Source: Streptomyces aureus (GTDB lineage: Bacteria; Actinomycetota; Actinomycetes; Streptomycetales; Streptomycetaceae). From it: DNA of 64,000 nucleotides. The notes under the pieces were generated by a model, which was given only the letters and a program-made list of their open reading frames with translations, ran no database searches and had not been told where the DNA came from. The DNA lies in NCBI RefSeq assembly GCF_000725495.1, contig NZ_JNZD01000009.1, positions 124,001 through 188,000 on the forward strand. Direction: 5' to 3'. Shown piece by piece: positions 1 to 8,633 of the stretch. Made by a program: the position numbers and the translations under genes. The number at the start of each line of letters is the position of its first letter. The stretch's first letter is position 1.

Positions 1-866
1 CACTGTCCCCGCCCGCGCAGATCGCCCTCACCCTGCGCGCGGTCGGCGGCCTGACCACGGCCGAGATCGCCCGGGCCTACCTGATTCCCGAGGCGACCAT
101 GGCGCAGCGGATCAGCCGGGCCAAGCAGCGGATCCGCGGCGCCGGACTCACCCGCCCCGACCACTGGGAGCAGCGGCTTCCCGCAGTCCTGCACACCCTC
201 TACCTGATCTTCAACGAGGGCTACACGGCCACCTCGGGCACCGCGCTCCAGCGGGCCGAACTCGCCCACGAGGCAATCCGGTTGACACGCACGGTCCGGC
301 AACTGCTGCCCGAGGAGGGCGAAGTGGCCGGACTGCTCGCGCTGATGCTGCTCACCGACGCCCGGCGCGGAGCGCGCACCGGTCCGCACGGTGAGCTCGT
401 CCCCCTCGACGAACAGGACCGCACCCGCTGGGACGGCGCGGCGATCGAGGAGGGGGTGGCGCTGGTGACCGGGGCGCTCGCGCTCGGACCGGCCGGCCCC
501 TACGCGCTCCGGGCCGCCATCGCCGCGGTCCACGACGAGGCCCCCTCGCCGGAGGCGACGGACTGGAACGAGATCCTCGGCCTGTACGACCTCCTCGTCC
601 GCCGGGTCCCGGGACCGGTCGAACACCTCAACCGGGCCGTCGCGGTGGCCATGGTGCACGGACCGCGCGCCGCCCTCGCCGAACTCGACCGGCTGGAGGG
701 CGCGTCGGCGGCGGGCCACCGGCTGGACGCGGTCCGCGGTCATCTGCTGGAGCGCGCCGGCGACGCGGCCGCGGCCAGGGCCGCCTACGCGTCGGCCGCT
801 GCCGGGACCCTCAGCCTGCCCGAGCGCCGCTATTTGGAAGTGCGTGCGGCCCGGCTGCGTGCGTAG
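1..866 (+). CDS. ECF42-type RNA polymerase sigma factor, 3' part
   Basis: The frame is open from base 3, so the gene starts upstream of the window; 287 residues are visible. The first 40 residues are a sigma region 4 helix-turn-helix (TTAEIARAYLIPEATMAQRI). They are followed by the LPAVLHTLYLIFNEGYTATS segment and a long helical, TPR-like C-terminus (DUF6596), as in the ECF42 group. In that family the C-terminal extension modulates sigma activity, and DGPF/YCII-type genes usually lie next to it; any such gene would be outside this window. The ATG at 99 lies inside region 4 and is not the true start. The stop is 10 bases upstream of the likely ATG of the next gene, suggesting co-transcription. 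Confidence 0.88.
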   Translation, partial: LSPPAQIALTLRAVGGLTTAEIARAYLIPEATMAQRISRAKQRIRGAGLTRPDHWEQRLPAVLHTLYLIFNEGYTATSGTALQRAELAHEAIRLTRTVRQLLPEEGEVAGLLALMLLTDARRGARTGPHGELVPLDEQDRTRWDGAAIEEGVALVTGALALGPAGPYALRAAIAAVHDEAPSPEATDWNEILGLYDLLVRRVPGPVEHLNRAVAVAMVHGPRAALAELDRLEGASAAGHRLDAVRGHLLERAGDAAAARAAYASAAAGTLSLPERRYLEVRAARLRA

Positions 867-876
867 CGTGGTCCGC

Positions 877-1224
877 ATGTCCGAACCCTTGCTGCATCTG
901 ACCGAGCGTTCCCTGTGGGACGCCGCCCGCGCGTCGGGCACCTTCGAGATCTCCACCCGGGGGCGGACCCTCGCGGAGGAGGGCTTCATCCACTGCTCGC
1001 TGCGCGGCCAGCTCCCCGCCGTGGCGGCCATGGTGTACGGCTCCTACACCGGCCCGGACGAGCTGGTGGTCCTCGTGATCGACGCCGACCGGCTCACCGC
1101 GCCGGTCCGCTTCGAGGCGATGAAGCCGGGCGGGGAGGAGTTCCCGCACGTCTACGGGCCGATCGAGACCGACGCCGTCGTGGACGTGGAGGTGTGGGAC
1201 CACGGCGGCCCGGCTCCGGCCTGA
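877..1224 (+). CDS. DUF952 family protein
   Basis: A 115-residue protein with the DUF952 signatures GFIHCSL near residue 35 and HVYGPI near residue 91. The family is widespread and its biochemical role is not established; some members look like small glutathione-transferase-associated folds. I chose the ATG at 877, just after the sigma-factor stop at 866, because the protein then begins MSEPLLHLTERSLW. The in-frame GTG at 844 would lie inside the upstream gene. It probably belongs to the same transcript as the sigma factor. No signal peptide or membrane segment is seen. Confidence 0.85.
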   Translation: MSEPLLHLTERSLWDAARASGTFEISTRGRTLAEEGFIHCSLRGQLPAVAAMVYGSYTGPDELVVLVIDADRLTAPVRFEAMKPGGEEFPHVYGPIETDAVVDVEVWDHGGPAPA

Positions 1225-1409
1225 CCCCAGGCGGTCCGGCCCCGGCCCGACCCCACCGGTCCGGTCGCGGTCGCCGGGCTCCGGCAGGCCGCCGCCGTCC
1301 GGGCTCCGGCCGGCCGCCATGATCGTTGGCCGGGGCAGGACGCCGTGGTCCCGGGCCCACGGCATCCGGCGCTGCGGTCCTGGGCACCCCGGACCCTCGC
1401 CGTCCCGCG

Positions 1410-2201
1410 CTACGGCAGACTGCCCGTCGCCGGATCGCGGCCGGTCAGGCAGTAGACGCCGCCGACGGGGTCCCGCATCACGGTCCAGCGCGCGCCGTGG
1501 CCGACCGTCGTGGCCCCGAGGGCCTCGTGGCCGGCCCGGACCGCCTCGACGTCCGAGCAGGCGAGGTCCAGGTGCGCCGACGTGGTGCGTTCCGTACCCA
1601 GCCGCTGCAACAGGATGCGCACCGGCAGTTCGGCGGGCGGCCTGATCAGATGGAACTCCGGGAACGCGCCGGGGAGCGACTCCCAGCCCGTGAGGCGGCC
1701 CCAGAAGACGGCCTCGGTGTCGAAGACGTCCGGCGCCAGGTCGATGCTCACCTGGTCGAGCCGGCTCGTCGCCCCGTCCGGCCCCTCGGTGACCCGCGGC
1801 CGCACCGACTCCCCCTTCCAGGGCACCGCGCAGAACGGCTGGCCGCCGGGCGAGCGCAGCACGGCCCACTCCCGGTGGTCCGCGACGAGCCCCGCCCCCA
1901 GCCGCAGCGCCCACTCCACCAGCGCCGGCACGTCGTCCACGGACAGACAGACGTGCGCGCCCCCGGGGCCCTCCTCGACTCCCTGCGCCTTGACGTACGC
2001 GTCGCCGTCGCCGGGCAGCAGCGTCACGAACTCACCCCGCTCTCCCCGGGGTTCGGACAGCTTCGTACCGGTGACCGCCGTCCAGAAACCGAGCGCGGAC
2101 CCGAGACCGGCGGCCGGCCGGTCGACGAAGACGTGGGTCCACCGGATGACCGGGCCCGTGGCGGACGAAGGGCCGTCCCCCGGAGCGCCGTCCTGGTTCA
2201 T
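1410..2201 (-). CDS. Two-domain VOC (glyoxalase-fold) protein
   Basis: A 263-residue protein with two vicinal-oxygen-chelate modules, about residues 18-130 and 145-255. The first begins WTHVFVDRP and the second DQVSIDLAPDVF. Each shows the VOC pattern of a metal or ligand pocket and the terminal strand (HVCLSVDDV; HLDLACSDV). Such proteins include dioxygenases, glyoxalases and resistance or antibiotic-binding proteins, and the sequence does not settle which. Its ATG overlaps the stop of the upstream ATP-grasp gene (ATGA at 2198-2201), so the two are translationally coupled and may act in one pathway. Confidence 0.8.
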   Translation of the reverse strand: MNQDGAPGDGPSSATGPVIRWTHVFVDRPAAGLGSALGFWTAVTGTKLSEPRGERGEFVTLLPGDGDAYVKAQGVEEGPGGAHVCLSVDDVPALVEWALRLGAGLVADHREWAVLRSPGGQPFCAVPWKGESVRPRVTEGPDGATSRLDQVSIDLAPDVFDTEAVFWGRLTGWESLPGAFPEFHLIRPPAELPVRILLQRLGTERTTSAHLDLACSDVEAVRAGHEALGATTVGHGARWTVMRDPVGGVYCLTGRDPATGSLP

Positions 2202-3034
2202 ACCGTCTCCTGTGCGATCAGGGCGCGCAGCGACGTCGTCATCCGCGCGACGAAGGAGTCCCGGGCCTCGGGGGAGAGGACGTCCAGGGACAGATACGGG
2301 TTGAGGTCCTCGAGCTCGACGAGCAGCAGCTCACCGCCGGGGGCGCGGCAGGCGTCCACGCGCTGGATGCCGTACGCGATGTCGTTCCAGTCGACGAACC
2401 GCTGCGCGAACTCCCGCTCCTCGTCGGTCGGTTCGTAGGGTTCCAGGTCCCAGCGCCGCTCCGGGTCGGGCGCGTACAGGGCGTACTGCAGGGTGTCGTC
2501 GACGAAGTAGAACGACACCTCGTAGCGGAAGGCGATGCGCGGCTGGACGAGGAGGTCGCCGAACGGCAGCCCCGCGAGCCTCTCGCTCGGCACGAACTCC
2601 AGGCCGATGGAGTCGGCCCCCTGCCTCGGCTTCACCGCGTACAGGTCGGCCTCGGGCAGCAGGTGCAGGTCCTCGGCGCGGTCGATGGTCGGGATGACGG
2701 GGAACCCGGCCGCGGTCAGCTCGAGCAGGTAGCCCTTGCCGGCCATGTCGCCCTTGCCCGACAGCTGGTTGTAGACGCGGACGCCCTCGGCGAGCGCCCG
2801 CTCGCGGAACGCGTCGTAGGCGGCCTGGTGGTGCAGGACCGGTCCGCTGTTGCGGACGACCACGGCGTCGAAGCCGGTCATCAGCGCGGCCGCGTCGAGC
2901 GGATGGCAGACGGCGATGTCGAACTCCTCGCGCAGCCGCGAGGTCAGGGCGATGTCCTCGTCGCAGTAGCGCCGCCCCTTGGCCGGATAGGCCAGGTCGC
3001 TGACGAACAGGACACGGGGGCGCGCTGACGGCAC
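2198..3034 (-). CDS. ATP-grasp-like protein
   Basis: A 278-residue cytosolic protein with an ATP-grasp layout: an N-terminal alpha/beta part (RVLFVSDLAYPAKG), a central nucleotide-binding part (YAVKPRQGADSIGLEFVPSE, near residue 150) and a C-terminal acidic metal-binding part (LLLVELEDLNPYLSLD, near 245). The family ligates carboxylates to amines or thiols using ATP. No substrate can be assigned. It is the first gene of a two-gene operon with the VOC protein through a four-base stop/start overlap. It resembles small stand-alone ATP-grasp proteins more than large biosynthetic ligases. Confidence 0.7.
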   Translation of the reverse strand: MPSARPRVLFVSDLAYPAKGRRYCDEDIALTSRLREEFDIAVCHPLDAAALMTGFDAVVVRNSGPVLHHQAAYDAFRERALAEGVRVYNQLSGKGDMAGKGYLLELTAAGFPVIPTIDRAEDLHLLPEADLYAVKPRQGADSIGLEFVPSERLAGLPFGDLLVQPRIAFRYEVSFYFVDDTLQYALYAPDPERRWDLEPYEPTDEEREFAQRFVDWNDIAYGIQRVDACRAPGGELLLVELEDLNPYLSLDVLSPEARDSFVARMTTSLRALIAQETV

Positions 3035-3151
3035 GGGTGGCTCCTCGAAGCGTTCGGACGGTTCGCCGCGCGGACGGACCCCGCCCGTGCGACCACGGAC
3101 GTAGTGTCCCTCCCGCGCGATCCCGTCCTCGCGCCGCCCCCGCCGTCCCGG

Positions 3152-3571
3152 TCAGCCGGCGGGGCGCTTCTGGGTGAAGCGCAGCAGATTGCCCGCGGGG
3201 TCGCGGAACGCGCAGTCCCGCAGGCCGTACGGCTGGTCCTCGGGCTCCTGGACGACCTCGGCGCCCGAGGCCTGGACCCGCTCGAACAGTTCGTCGCAGT
3301 CGGTCGTCGCGAAGATCACTCCGCGGAGCATCCCCTTGGCCAGCAGCTGGGCCATGGCCAGCTTGTCCGCGGGAGACGCGTCCGGGTCGGCCGCCGGGGG
3401 TTCCAGGACGATCTCCACGTCCGGCTGGAGCGGCGAGGCGACGGTGACCCACCGCATCCCCTCGAACCCGACGTCGCCCCGGACCTCCAGGCCGAGCACG
3501 TCACGGTAGAAGGCGAGCGCCTTGTCGTGGTCGTCGACGGAGATGAAGCACTGGGACAGTTTCAGATCCAT
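3152..3571 (-). CDS. VOC family protein (glyoxalase/bleomycin resistance fold)
   Basis: A single-domain VOC protein of 139 residues (start MDLKLSQCFISVDDHDKALAFY, end RDPAGNLLRFTQKRP). The N-terminal strand with a metal-position His and the C-terminal DPAGN turn are typical of the family. Substrate is unknown. It lies 36 bases downstream of the AraC-type regulator on the same strand. AraC/VOC pairs are common in Streptomyces, so the regulator probably controls this gene. Confidence 0.82.
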   Translation of the reverse strand: MDLKLSQCFISVDDHDKALAFYRDVLGLEVRGDVGFEGMRWVTVASPLQPDVEIVLEPPAADPDASPADKLAMAQLLAKGMLRGVIFATTDCDELFERVQASGAEVVQEPEDQPYGLRDCAFRDPAGNLLRFTQKRPAG

Positions 3572-3607
3572 ACGTCCAACCTAGGTCGTGCGTCCGGACG
3601 GCGGGCC

Positions 3608-4045
3608 TCAAAGACGCGTGCCCGGTTCCGCTTCCGGGTTGCGGTGGCGGCCCGGGCGGGTGAGCCGACGGGCCACGCAGGAGGGGATGGGGGCGCCGTG
3701 GTCGTGCGGGCGGGCCCGGTAGGCACTCGGGGTCTCGCCCACCAGTTCCGTGAACCGGGAGCTGAACGAACCGAGCGAGGTACAGCCCACGGCGAAGCAC
3801 ACCTCGGTCACCGTCAGGTCGCCGCGCCGCAGCAGCGCCTTGGCCCGCTCGATGCGGCGGGTCATCAGATAGGTGTACGGGGTCTGGCCGAACGCCTCCC
3901 GGAAACTGCGCTGGAAGTGTCCGGGCGACATCAGCGCGGTGCGCGCGAGCGTGGCCATGTCCCACGGCTCGGCGTACTCGCGGTTCATCCGGTCGCGTGC
4001 CTGCCGCAGCCGGACCAGGTCGTCGAGCGGTCGGGGATGCGCCAC
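3608..4045 (-). CDS. AraC family transcriptional regulator
   Basis: A compact AraC/XylS regulator of 145 residues made almost only of the DNA-binding domain. The first helix-turn-helix is at about residues 25-50 (LARTALMSPGHFQRSFREAF) and the second around CFAVGCTSLGSFSSRFTELV. I chose the GTG at 4045 because homologues begin about here (AHPRPLDDLVRL); AGGAGG directly abuts it, so the exact start is uncertain and could be one of the next in-frame codons. A basic tail of about 30 residues follows the domain. It lies upstream of the VOC gene on the same strand, probably in one transcript. Confidence 0.8.
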   Translation of the reverse strand: MAHPRPLDDLVRLRQARDRMNREYAEPWDMATLARTALMSPGHFQRSFREAFGQTPYTYLMTRRIERAKALLRRGDLTVTEVCFAVGCTSLGSFSSRFTELVGETPSAYRARPHDHGAPIPSCVARRLTRPGRHRNPEAEPGTRL

Positions 4046-4161
4046 CTCCTCAGGATGGCACACGGCCCGCCGCCCGCCCGGGCGATCACTGACCCGGGGG
4101 GCGGCGGTGGTCCGTCGTGCGCGGGGGTGTCCGTGCCGCCGGGCGGCGACGGCCCCGTCCG

Positions 4162-4581
4162 TCAGGCGGCCAGGACCTTCGCCTTGGCCTTCTCGAACTC
4201 CTCGGCCGTGATGTGGCCGTGGGTCTTGAGGTCCGCGAGCTTCGCCAGTTCGTCGGCCTTGCCGGCGCTGCTGCTGCCGGCGGTCTCGCGGATGTAGGCG
4301 TTCATGTCCTCCTGGCTCTTCTGCATGCGCCGCAGCTCGCGCTCGCCCATGCCCCGGCCGCGGGCGATGAGGTACACGAAGATGCCGAGGAAGGGCAGGA
4401 TGACGACGAAGACGCACCAGCCGGCCTTGCCCCAGCCGTTCAGCTCGTCGTCGCGGAAGATGTCCCCGATGACGCGGAACAGCAGCATGAACCAGAGGAT
4501 CCAGAGGAAGAACCACATCGTGGTCCAGAAGACCTGCAGCAGGGGGTAGTCCGCTGCCAGATTGACCGTCGAGCCGTTCAT
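4162..4581 (-). CDS. PLDc_N / SHOCT-domain membrane protein
   Basis: A 139-residue membrane protein. Two hydrophobic segments at about residues 13-36 and 50-72 (FWTTMWFFLWILWFMLLFRV; WCVFVVILPFLGIFVYLIA) resemble the phospholipase-D-nuclease N-terminal (PLDc_N) membrane module. The C-terminal 30 residues (DELAKLADLKTHGHITAEEF) are a SHOCT short oligomerisation motif. The start at 4581 is preceded by CAGGAG. Function is unknown; SHOCT proteins are often small stress or membrane accessory proteins. A roughly 700-base region without a gene lies upstream. Confidence 0.82.
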   Translation of the reverse strand: MNGSTVNLAADYPLLQVFWTTMWFFLWILWFMLLFRVIGDIFRDDELNGWGKAGWCVFVVILPFLGIFVYLIARGRGMGERELRRMQKSQEDMNAYIRETAGSSSAGKADELAKLADLKTHGHITAEEFEKAKAKVLAA

Positions 4582-5281
4582 GGTCGAACTCCTGTCGGTT
4601 GTGCGACATCTCCGCGAGCGTTGCCAGGGTGTCGGGCGGATCGAACTGTCGCCGGGCGCCGGGTCGCGATCTCGGGGATTCCGCCCAGGTCCGGCCGGTA
4701 GGGATCGCGGCCGGCCACAGGGCCTGGGAGGCGGTGCGCAGAGCGCGGTGGAGCGGCGGACGGGGACGGTCCTGCGGTGTCCGCCGGCGGACAGACGCTC
4801 GAAGGCGGGGGGCGAGCGGGACCCCCCGGACACACGGGGCGGGCCGTGACGGGGCCGTCCGGTGTGCCCGGCGTGAGCGGTGCGACGTTCGTCGCCTCGT
4901 CCGGGGCCCGCGACGGCCGCAGCGACGGCGTGCGCCGCGGGGATCCCGAGGGCCACGGTGACGCGGAGGACCGTACGGGGTCCTCCGGGCCGTGGCGCAC
5001 GGGCCCGGGGCGCGGAGCACCCGGCACGGGCCGGGTCTGCCGCTGGATGCAGGCCATGAGCGGAGCCCTTTCTGACGCGTGACGTCTTGCTTCGGCTCCA
5101 GCGTGAGGTCACCCCCGGCCCCGGCGGATCACCCTTCGCGGGTGAGCTCGCGCAACCGCCGTTCCGACCCCTCGACGGAAGCCCGCCCCGGCCCCGCGGG
5201 CCTCGGACGCCCCGCTCATCCGGCGTCCGGTGATTCCGGCGGCGCCGAGCCCCTGGCGCCCGGTGACCCTTGCCGCCCTGC
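4582..5281. other. Intergenic region with a two-tier hairpin and a small inverted repeat
   Basis: No convincing gene is seen; long frames here have Pro/Arg/Gly-rich random composition. The upstream side of the SHOCT gene must hold its promoter. A structured stretch at 4952-4996 has inner arms GGAGGACC (4965-4972) and GGTCCTCC (4979-4986), plus outer arms GCCACGG (4952-4958) and CCGTGGC (4990-4996). At 5129-5145 the arms TCACCC and GGGTGA flank TTCGC. A related motif occurs at 7051-7072, on the other side of the DUF2254 gene. Confidence 0.5.
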
Positions 5282-6769
5282 TCACCGGCCGTCCGGCTCC
5301 TGTCCGGCCGTGCCCCCGCCGTCCGCGCCCCGGTCCCTGCCCGCGTCGCCCCCAGCCGGTGACGGGCGCCCCACTCGCTCCCCGTGCTCCCCGGTGAGCC
5401 CGTCCCGGAGGCGGGGGAAGCCGGTGTCGAGTTCCTCTTCCACCCAGGCGAGGCGGCCGGCGAGCTGCCGGTCGGCGGCGCCGTGGTCCGTGCCGCCCAG
5501 GTCCTGGAGGAGCGTGCGCAGGCGCACGAGGACCATCGGGGAGTTCCGGGCCGCCGGGATCACGTCGTCGAAGGCCGTCCGCAGGAAGTCCTCCCGTCCG
5601 GGCAGCGGCACGAGCACCCGTACGGTTCCGGCGCGGTCGGTGATCTCGCGCGGCCCCTCCCGCGGCGGCACCGGACGGCGCAGCAGATCCTCCATGGCGT
5701 CCAGCGCCTGCACCGCCGTCGCGGGGTCGTTGACCGCGGGGGACAACGCCCTGAGCGCGATGTCGGCGAGCAGCCGGAACGCGAGTTCCGGGTCCTGGTC
5801 GAAGACCCGTTCGGCGCCGGTCTCCAGGGCGCGCAGGACGCCGGAGCCGGGGAGGTCGCCGTCGTACACCTCGGCGACGGTGGTGTCGTACCGCAGGGTG
5901 GTGCCGGGGCTCACCCGCAGGACGACGACCGCGTTCGCGGCCCGCGCGGCCTGAGCCAGCCGGCCCGTGTCCACGCGTTGCAGCACCGCGCCGGCGCCCG
6001 GCCAGCGGATCGTCGACCGCAGCCGTTCGGGGCCGGGACCGAACCGGCCCTGGGGGGCCGGGCCGGGGCCGGCCAGGGGCCGACGGTCCGGGGCGGGACC
6101 GTCCGGGTTCTCGGGGCTCCCGGGCGCCGCGGGGTCCGGGGGGTGAGGGAGGTCAGGGAGGTCAGGGAGGTCCGAGGCGGGGTGAGAGAGGTCCGGGGTG
6201 CCTTCGGGGCCGCTCGTGCCGAGGGCGTCGAGGCCGGCCCGGCCGCGTTCGGAGATGGAGCGGAGCACCGGGGCCAGCTGGATCGCGGCGACCGCCTGGA
6301 GCAGCAGACCGCGCAGCAGCGCCAGCAGCAGGAGCAGCAGGACGCCCGCCGCGACCGGCACGACCACCGAGACGTGCTCCCGGCCGGCGACCGCCAGCGC
6401 GGCGGTGGCGCAGAAGACGGTCAGACCGACGACGAAGGCGAAGGTCCGCCAGACGATCGGGGCGTCCCGGAACAGGGTGAGCCGCGGGGTGAAGGTGGTG
6501 GCCGCCCACTGCACCACGAGGAAGAGCACGGAGAAGATGACGGTGGCCGCGCCGAGGACCCCGAACCCGGTCGCGAACAGCAGCTCGGCCACCTCGCGGG
6601 ACGGCAGCACGGGTCCGCGGCGGATCTCCGGGACGAGCAGGCCGAGGCCAAGACCGACGCCGACGGAAATCAGCTGGAGGAGGCCTGCGCGCAGCCGCCT
6701 GCGGCGGCGGAACGCGGCGCGGCCGGTGCGGACGGAGGCGTTCCGGCCGACGGTCGCGCGAGCGTTCAT
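5282..6769 (-). CDS. DUF2254 family membrane protein
   Basis: A 495-residue inner-membrane protein. After a basic N-terminus (about residues 1-27, RRRRRLR) come four hydrophobic segments at about 28-50, 62-88 (TGFGVLGAATVIFSVLFLVV), 105-127 and 133-158. These match the N-terminal half of DUF2254. The soluble C-terminal half includes ALSPAVNDPATAVQALDAME near residue 345, a conserved block of the family. A poorly conserved Pro/Asp-rich insert (about residues 185-245, with repeated DLP/DLPDLP) separates the halves. Function is unknown. It appears monocistronic. Confidence 0.85.
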   Translation of the reverse strand: MNARATVGRNASVRTGRAAFRRRRRLRAGLLQLISVGVGLGLGLLVPEIRRGPVLPSREVAELLFATGFGVLGAATVIFSVLFLVVQWAATTFTPRLTLFRDAPIVWRTFAFVVGLTVFCATAALAVAGREHVSVVVPVAAGVLLLLLLALLRGLLLQAVAAIQLAPVLRSISERGRAGLDALGTSGPEGTPDLSHPASDLPDLPDLPHPPDPAAPGSPENPDGPAPDRRPLAGPGPAPQGRFGPGPERLRSTIRWPGAGAVLQRVDTGRLAQAARAANAVVVLRVSPGTTLRYDTTVAEVYDGDLPGSGVLRALETGAERVFDQDPELAFRLLADIALRALSPAVNDPATAVQALDAMEDLLRRPVPPREGPREITDRAGTVRVLVPLPGREDFLRTAFDDVIPAARNSPMVLVRLRTLLQDLGGTDHGAADRQLAGRLAWVEEELDTGFPRLRDGLTGEHGERVGRPSPAGGDAGRDRGADGGGTAGQEPDGR

Positions 6770-7307
6770 CGGGCGTCCTCCGGGCGGTCCGGGCCCGGCG
6801 AAACCCGGACCCGCCCCTCAAGGTTCACCGCCCACCGGCCCCGACGCATCACCGCCGAGCGCCCGGAGCACCCCGGCCCCACGCCGGCCGGACCGGTCGC
6901 CACCGCGCCCCGGCCGCTCGCCCGGCCCCGTACCAACACGGCCCGGGCGCCCGCCGGCCCACCCCCGTACCTGCCGGGGCCGTCACCGCCGAACACACCC
7001 GCACTCCGGCCGCAGGCCCCGCCCCTCACCCGCCGGGGTGGTCGCCGTCGCCTCACCCTTCCGAGGGTGAGGTCCGCGTCCGCTCACCCTTTTCCGGGTT
7101 TCCGGTGTTTTTCCGGCCTTTTTCCGTGCCCGGAGGGCGCGGGGCCGCACCCGCGGGTGGAAGGTGGAGTGGCGAGGGTGTGAGCGGGAGCGTTCCGGGG
7201 TGGGCGGGAGGTCGCCCGCACCGGGGGATGCCACATCGGCGCGCGCGACCGACGATGGCAGGGCATCGCAGCGGACCCCGCGCCCCGGCCCCGAGGGAAG
7301 TGCTCGT
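6770..7307. other. Intergenic region with a perfect 8-bp inverted repeat
   Basis: 538 bases between the divergent DUF2254 gene and a small gene. No coding region is recognised. It holds CCTCACCC (7051-7058) and GGGTGAGG (7065-7072) around TTCCGA, followed by another CTCACCCTTTT at about 7084. The palindrome could be an operator for either divergent gene or a weak terminator. The stretch 7086-7133 is unusually T-rich for this genome. Confidence 0.4.
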
Positions 7308-7505
7308 ATGCGCTACGAATTCCGCATCGCCGGCATTGTTTCGGACACGCTCGCCTCGGCCTTCGCCGAACTCGACAGGGTTCGTACGAAGGAGCAGACC
7401 CTGTTCTTCGGCACCGTGATCGACGACGCCCATCTGTACGGACTGCTCACCCGGTTCCAGGCCCTGGGACTACGGGTGATCGAGATGCGCCAGCTGCCCG
7501 TGTGA
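7308..7505 (+). CDS. Small conserved hypothetical protein (65 aa)
   Basis: A 65-residue protein starting MRYEFRIAGIVSDTLASAF and ending in a TRFQALGLRVIEMRQL block. The ATG at 7308 has GAGGGAAG 9 bases upstream and fixes the start; longer frames extend into non-coding composition. The predicted pattern (beta-helix-beta, a central FGTVIDDAHLYGLL turn, helix, beta) resembles other short actinobacterial proteins of unknown function. A strong terminator follows at 7553-7603, so it is probably a single-gene transcript. Confidence 0.72.
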   Translation: MRYEFRIAGIVSDTLASAFAELDRVRTKEQTLFFGTVIDDAHLYGLLTRFQALGLRVIEMRQLPV

Positions 7506-7552
7506 CCGGGGCACGCCGGCCGGGGGTACGCCGACGGCCCCGGAAAGCAGGA

Positions 7553-7603
7553 CGCACCCGGACCGTCGGGCCGCCGATGACGGCGGCCCGCGGTCCGGGT
7601 GCG
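7553..7603. terminator. Nested hairpin, probable bidirectional terminator
   Basis: The outer stem is 13 bp (7553-7565 with 7591-7603). The inner stem is 9 bp (7568-7576 with 7581-7589) around ATGA. It lies between the convergent small gene and sodN and would end both transcripts. There is no clear T-run, as is usual in Streptomyces. Confidence 0.7.
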
Positions 7604-7657
7604 GACATGCGGCCCACGCGATCCGCGCGGACGCGGTGCGCATGGCCAGGGCGAAGG

Positions 7658-8053
7658 TCAGGCCTTCTTCGTCTCCCAGAAGATCTTGTCGATCTGGGCG
7701 ATGTAGTCCAGCGCCTTCTGGCCCGTCGCCGGGTCGGTGGACGCCTTCGCGGCCGAGAGGGCCTTGAGGGTGTCGTTCACCAGCTGGTGCAGCTCCGGGT
7801 ACTTCTCGAAGTGCGGGGGCTTGAAGTAGTCGCTCCAGAGCACCGACACGTGGTGCTTGGCGAGCTCGGCGCGCTGCTCCTTGATGACGGTGGCGCGAGC
7901 CTGGAAGTGCGGGTCGTCGTTGCCGGCCATCTTGTCCTGCACGGCCTTGACCGACTCCGCCTCGATGCGGGCCTGGGCCGGGTCGTACACGCCGCAGGGC
8001 AGGTCACAGTGGGCGCTGACCTTGACCGTGGGGGCAAACAGGCGGGAGAGCAT
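7658..8053 (-). CDS. sodN: Nickel superoxide dismutase
   Basis: A 131-residue Ni-SOD, which dismutates superoxide to oxygen and hydrogen peroxide in the cytoplasm as a homohexamer. The precursor has a 14-residue leader (MLSRLFAPTVKVSA) before the nickel hook HCDLPCGVY. After cleavage, His1, Cys2 and Cys6 hold nickel, and all three are present. Length is standard for the family. The ATG at 8053 has AGGA upstream. It is divergent from sodX, which cleaves the leader. In Streptomyces, sodN is induced by nickel and Nur represses the alternative iron enzyme; I see no clear Nur box in the 145-base divergent promoter region. Confidence 0.97.
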   Translation of the reverse strand: MLSRLFAPTVKVSAHCDLPCGVYDPAQARIEAESVKAVQDKMAGNDDPHFQARATVIKEQRAELAKHHVSVLWSDYFKPPHFEKYPELHQLVNDTLKALSAAKASTDPATGQKALDYIAQIDKIFWETKKA

Positions 8054-8198
8054 TGAGCTGTCCTTCCTCGTGATCGTCTTCTCAGGTGGGACATTACTCC
8101 GTGGGGGAGGGTATTTCGCGGGTGCCCCCATGGGCTTACGACAAAAGTCCGGGGTGAAACTGGGACTGGTGGAGGATAGGACCGGGGAGGTGCCGTTG

Positions 8199-8633
8199 AT
8201 GCCGGAGCTGTCGCAGGAGACCGAACGCGGGAAGGCTCTGCTGCCGTTCGGGGCGGCGGAGGTGACGGGCCCTTCGATGGTGCCCACGCTCCTTCACGGG
8301 GACCGGCTGCTCGTCCAGTGGGGGGCGAGAGTGCGGCCGGGCGACGTCGTCGTCCTGCGGCATCCGTTCCAGCAGGACCTGCTCGTCGTGAAGCGGATCG
8401 CGGAGCGGCGCGAGGGCGGCTGGTGGGTGCTCGGCGACAACACGTTCGCGGGCGGGGACAGCACCGACTACGGAACCGTCCCCGAGGAGCTCGTCCTCGG
8501 AAAGGTCCGGTTCCGTTTCCGGCCGCCGGCCGCGGGTCAGCGATCCCCGTTGGGCGTCGTCCGCTGGGTGCTGGTGGCCGCCAGGCCGGTGCTCGCGGCC
8601 CGGTCCGCCTCCAGGCGCTTGCGGGCACGGTAG
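8199..8633 (+). CDS. sodX: Nickel-type superoxide dismutase maturation protease
   Basis: A 144-residue S26-family (signal-peptidase-like) protease that removes the SodN leader to expose the nickel-binding N-terminus. The nucleophile motif TGPSMVPTL is at about residues 22-30 and the general-base lysine lies in LLVVKRIAER. The family box LGDNTFAGGDSTDYG is near residue 85. There is no long N-terminal membrane anchor, as is usual for SodX. I chose the ATG at 8199 because GGGGAGG lies 8 bases upstream. Its last 97 bases overlap the 3' end of the convergent CGNR gene. Confidence 0.92.
   Translation: MPELSQETERGKALLPFGAAEVTGPSMVPTLLHGDRLLVQWGARVRPGDVVVLRHPFQQDLLVVKRIAERREGGWWVLGDNTFAGGDSTDYGTVPEELVLGKVRFRFRPPAAGQRSPLGVVRWVLVAARPVLAARSASRRLRAR

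Noticed and set aside
2331..3452. Long minus-strand frame across the ATP-grasp and VOC genes
   Set aside because: Arg/Pro/Gly-rich shadow of the two genes on the same strand.
4578..5057. 159-codon minus-strand frame with a plausible AAGG site before an ATG
   Set aside because: Product is Pro/Ser/Arg random composition, it overlaps the SHOCT gene start and no family resemblance is seen.
8054..8198. Possible Nur box between sodN and sodX
   Set aside because: No TTGCAA-type dyad is present.
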